Assembly (NCBI GenBank): GCA_033002965.1
Contig: JAURVB010000135.1
Span: 1-64,000 of the forward strand
DNA length: 64,000 nucleotides
Reading direction: 5' to 3'
Origin: Piper betle
Taxonomy: Eukaryota; Streptophyta; Magnoliopsida; Piperales; Piperaceae
Part shown: positions 62,286 through 64,000 of the stretch, one piece after another
Layout of the letters: each line of letters begins with the position of its first letter
Numbering within the stretch: the stretch's first letter is position 1
Notes under the pieces: model-generated
Databases searched by the model: none
What the model was told of the DNA's origin: nothing
What the model saw: only the letters and a program-made list of their open reading frames with translations
Translations under genes and position numbers: made by a program

Positions 62286-62783
62286 TTCAGGAAAAAACTC
62301 TTCAAACATAATTCATTGGTTTAAAAACGTAATCATTTCAATTATCTCATCCAACTTTGTTGCCGTGGGTGGTGGATTGTGTTTGTGAAAAAACTTTTGG
62401 GACAGTGACACCCTTTCTTTTGGCAAAATTAATTATACAAGCAAACAACAATTTAATAGACCCAAGAAAAAAAACCCTATAACGAGTCACTAAAATTTCA
62501 AATGGAAAAAAGAAAAATTGGTACACAAAGGTTCTGTACATACGGGTCTAGGAAACTAGGACTCAAGGGAAGGTCCTAACTTACGCTACATTTTACCATT
62601 TGCCTTAAGTCTCCTCTTTTTGGGAAAAAAGAAAAGCATAAACCTCCTAAATGTTAAAAAAAGTAAGAAATATTGAAAATTTGCACTATAAATTGATACC
62701 TCTTTGTGTCAAATTCTACATCCTTCAATATTCCAATTAGCTAGCTGCTCTGTCCAAGTCAAGGTTCAGAGAACCTAGCGGCC
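62285..62783 (+). repeat. Upstream segment of TPS copy E, duplicated at 43241-43764
   Basis: Near-identical partner of 43241-43764. TATAAAT at 62697-62703. Confidence 0.85.
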
Positions 62784-64000
62784 ATGGCGACGTCTTCTCT
62801 TAGCACTCTTTCCTGTTTAGCCCCATGCCACTCCTTTCTGCAATGCCAACATTGACATGTCGCTGCACCTTCAAAGCTCAGAAGTGTTGGGCCTTTTGGG
62901 CCCCTACCAAAGCTCTGAAACCACTGTTGGTCCCTTTGGGCCCTAAAAAGAAACTTTAAATAACCAAAGGAAAACTCTGCAATAGGTGTCACAGGCCTCT
63001 CTTAATCCAAAAGCTAGCTTAAAGAATAAAGTTTTTCTATTAGCCTATATACAAGTCACCAACAACCTCTACGACTGATGTTAGACAAACCCAACAACTC
63101 CCCTTCACACATTGGGTGTGGCCCGAAACCATCATCATCTAACACACTCCCCTTAAACCTGACACACCCACCTGGCAAATTCCTCTTCAAATCATCAGGG
63201 GAATCCATGAAGAAAACAACAACAATCAGTATAGGCAACCCGGCTCGGAACTTGGCTTTGATACCACTTGTTGGGCTTGTCCGACATTGGTCGTAGAGGT
63301 TATTAGTGACTTGTATATAGGCTAATGGGAAGCCTTATTCCTTCAGCTAACTTTTAGATTAAGAGAGGCCTGTGACACCTATTGCGAGTTACCTTTTGTT
63401 GTTTAATGTCTCTTCTAGGGGGCCCGAAGGGTCCAACAGTTGTCTCAGAACTTAGGTGGGGGCCCAAAGGGCCTAACAAGCATCATCGTCTAACACACTC
63501 TTCTTAAATCTGACACACCCACCTGATAAACTCCTCTTTAAATCATCAAGTAGAACCCATTAAAGAAACAACAACAATCGGTGTAGGCAACTAACTCAAA
63601 CTTGGCTTTGATATCACTTGTTGGGTTTGTCTCACATTGGTTATATAGGTTGTTGGTGACTTATATATAGGCTAATGGGAAAGCCTTATTTATTGAGCTA
63701 GTTTTTAAATTAAAAGAGGTCTGTGATACCTATTGCGAGTTTTCCTTTGGTTCTTTAAAGTCACTTTTAGAGGCCGAAAGGGCCCAACAGGAAGAAGATT
63801 GCTCGTCGTACAAAATGTTGAAACCACTGATCATGAGACCACCACTTCCCAACTCAATTTTGACACTCTCTCGGGATCCATTTCACACACCCTCAGCATG
63901 GTAATCTTGATATACCAATCTTCATTCTTTGAGAGAAACGTATATGTTGAGTTCTATAGTTCGTGATTGGAAATCATCAATATATATCTACTTATCAGGA
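62784..64000 (+). pseudogene. Terpene synthase copy E: split exon 1, runs off the window
   Basis: Exon 1 parts are 62784-62884 and 63790-63900, separated by a 905-bp TRIM array. Exon 2 begins at 63999 after the TATCAG acceptor, so the rest lies beyond the window. The first part carries an in-frame TGA at 62853, the same CGA-to-TGA change as in copy A. The second part keeps the frame ending SGSISHTLSM that suits exon 2. Not a functional exon as it stands. Confidence 0.88.
62885..63789. mobile_element. Nested or rearranged TRIM array in TPS copy E
   Basis: Three LTRs of 170-172 bp: 62925-63096 on +, 63269-63438 on - and 63619-63789 on -. Each minus LTR is preceded on the plus strand by the complement of an initiator tRNA-Met primer site (GGCTTTGATACCACT at 63254-63268; GGCTTTGATATCACT at 63604-63618). 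The two internal regions (63097-63268 and 63439-63618) are related and non-coding (CTAACACACTC, CTGACACACCCACCTG). A 40-bp piece, 62885-62924, starts like an inverted LTR end. The whole is flanked by AGAAG (62880-62884) and GGAAG (63790-63794). Confidence 0.82.

Noticed and set aside
1..64000. CRISPR arrays, tRNA or rRNA genes, organelle or bacterial insertions, and a multi-gene biosynthetic cluster
   Set aside because: No regularly spaced repeats of CRISPR type, no recognised tRNA or rRNA sequence and no organellar genes were seen. The terpene synthases are tandem copies without P450 or other tailoring genes in the window.

Overview
The window is nuclear DNA of a flowering plant: spliced genes with GT/AG introns, a vacuolar aleurain-type protease, a ribosomal protein gene with a telo-box leader, a TPS-g type terpene synthase family, and many LTR retrotransposon remains in AT-rich DNA. 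Nothing in the sequence fixes the species. All exon models were built by eye from reading frames, splice signals and family resemblance; no alignment was run.

Layout. 1-4253 (+): 3' part of a TTLL12-like gene. 5287-13215 (+): nine-exon gene for a 222-residue coiled-coil protein of unknown function, with a miniature LTR element (TRIM) in intron 2. 15173-15652: Ty1/copia RNase H relic. 18248-20425 (-): complete eight-exon aleurain-like cysteine protease. 23460-24600 and 26770-27830: duplicated segment, the right copy abutting the intronless ribosomal protein L27a gene (27938-28378, -). 29378-32090: a 2.7 kb element with 20-bp inverted ends and a very C-rich core, bounded by TA repeats. 33482-35605 (+): F-box gene, second exon tentative. 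38190-42979 (-): decayed Ty3/gypsy (chromovirus-like) element.

43241-64000 is a damaged tandem array of TPS-g terpene synthases, all on +. Copy A (43765) is a pseudogene cut in exon 6. Copy B (47304) is open from exon 2 to exon 7 but has two frameshifts in exon 1. Copy C (53501) is nearly identical to B with frameshifts in exons 1 and 3. Copy D (57820) is only exon 1, fused to a copia fragment. Copy E (62784) is an exon 1 split by a TRIM array and runs off the window. A 43-bp exon 3 scrap lies at 61916. A and E share upstream DNA, a nonsense codon and a TRIM insertion at the same base with a 5-bp target duplication, so they come from one already broken ancestor. B, C and D share a different promoter. 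As assembled, no copy in the window has an exon 1 joined in frame to the rest.

The housekeeping genes look ordinary. The notable material is the history of the terpene synthase array, the TRIM family inside it, and a group of GC-rich elements that share a palindrome containing GGGCCGT.
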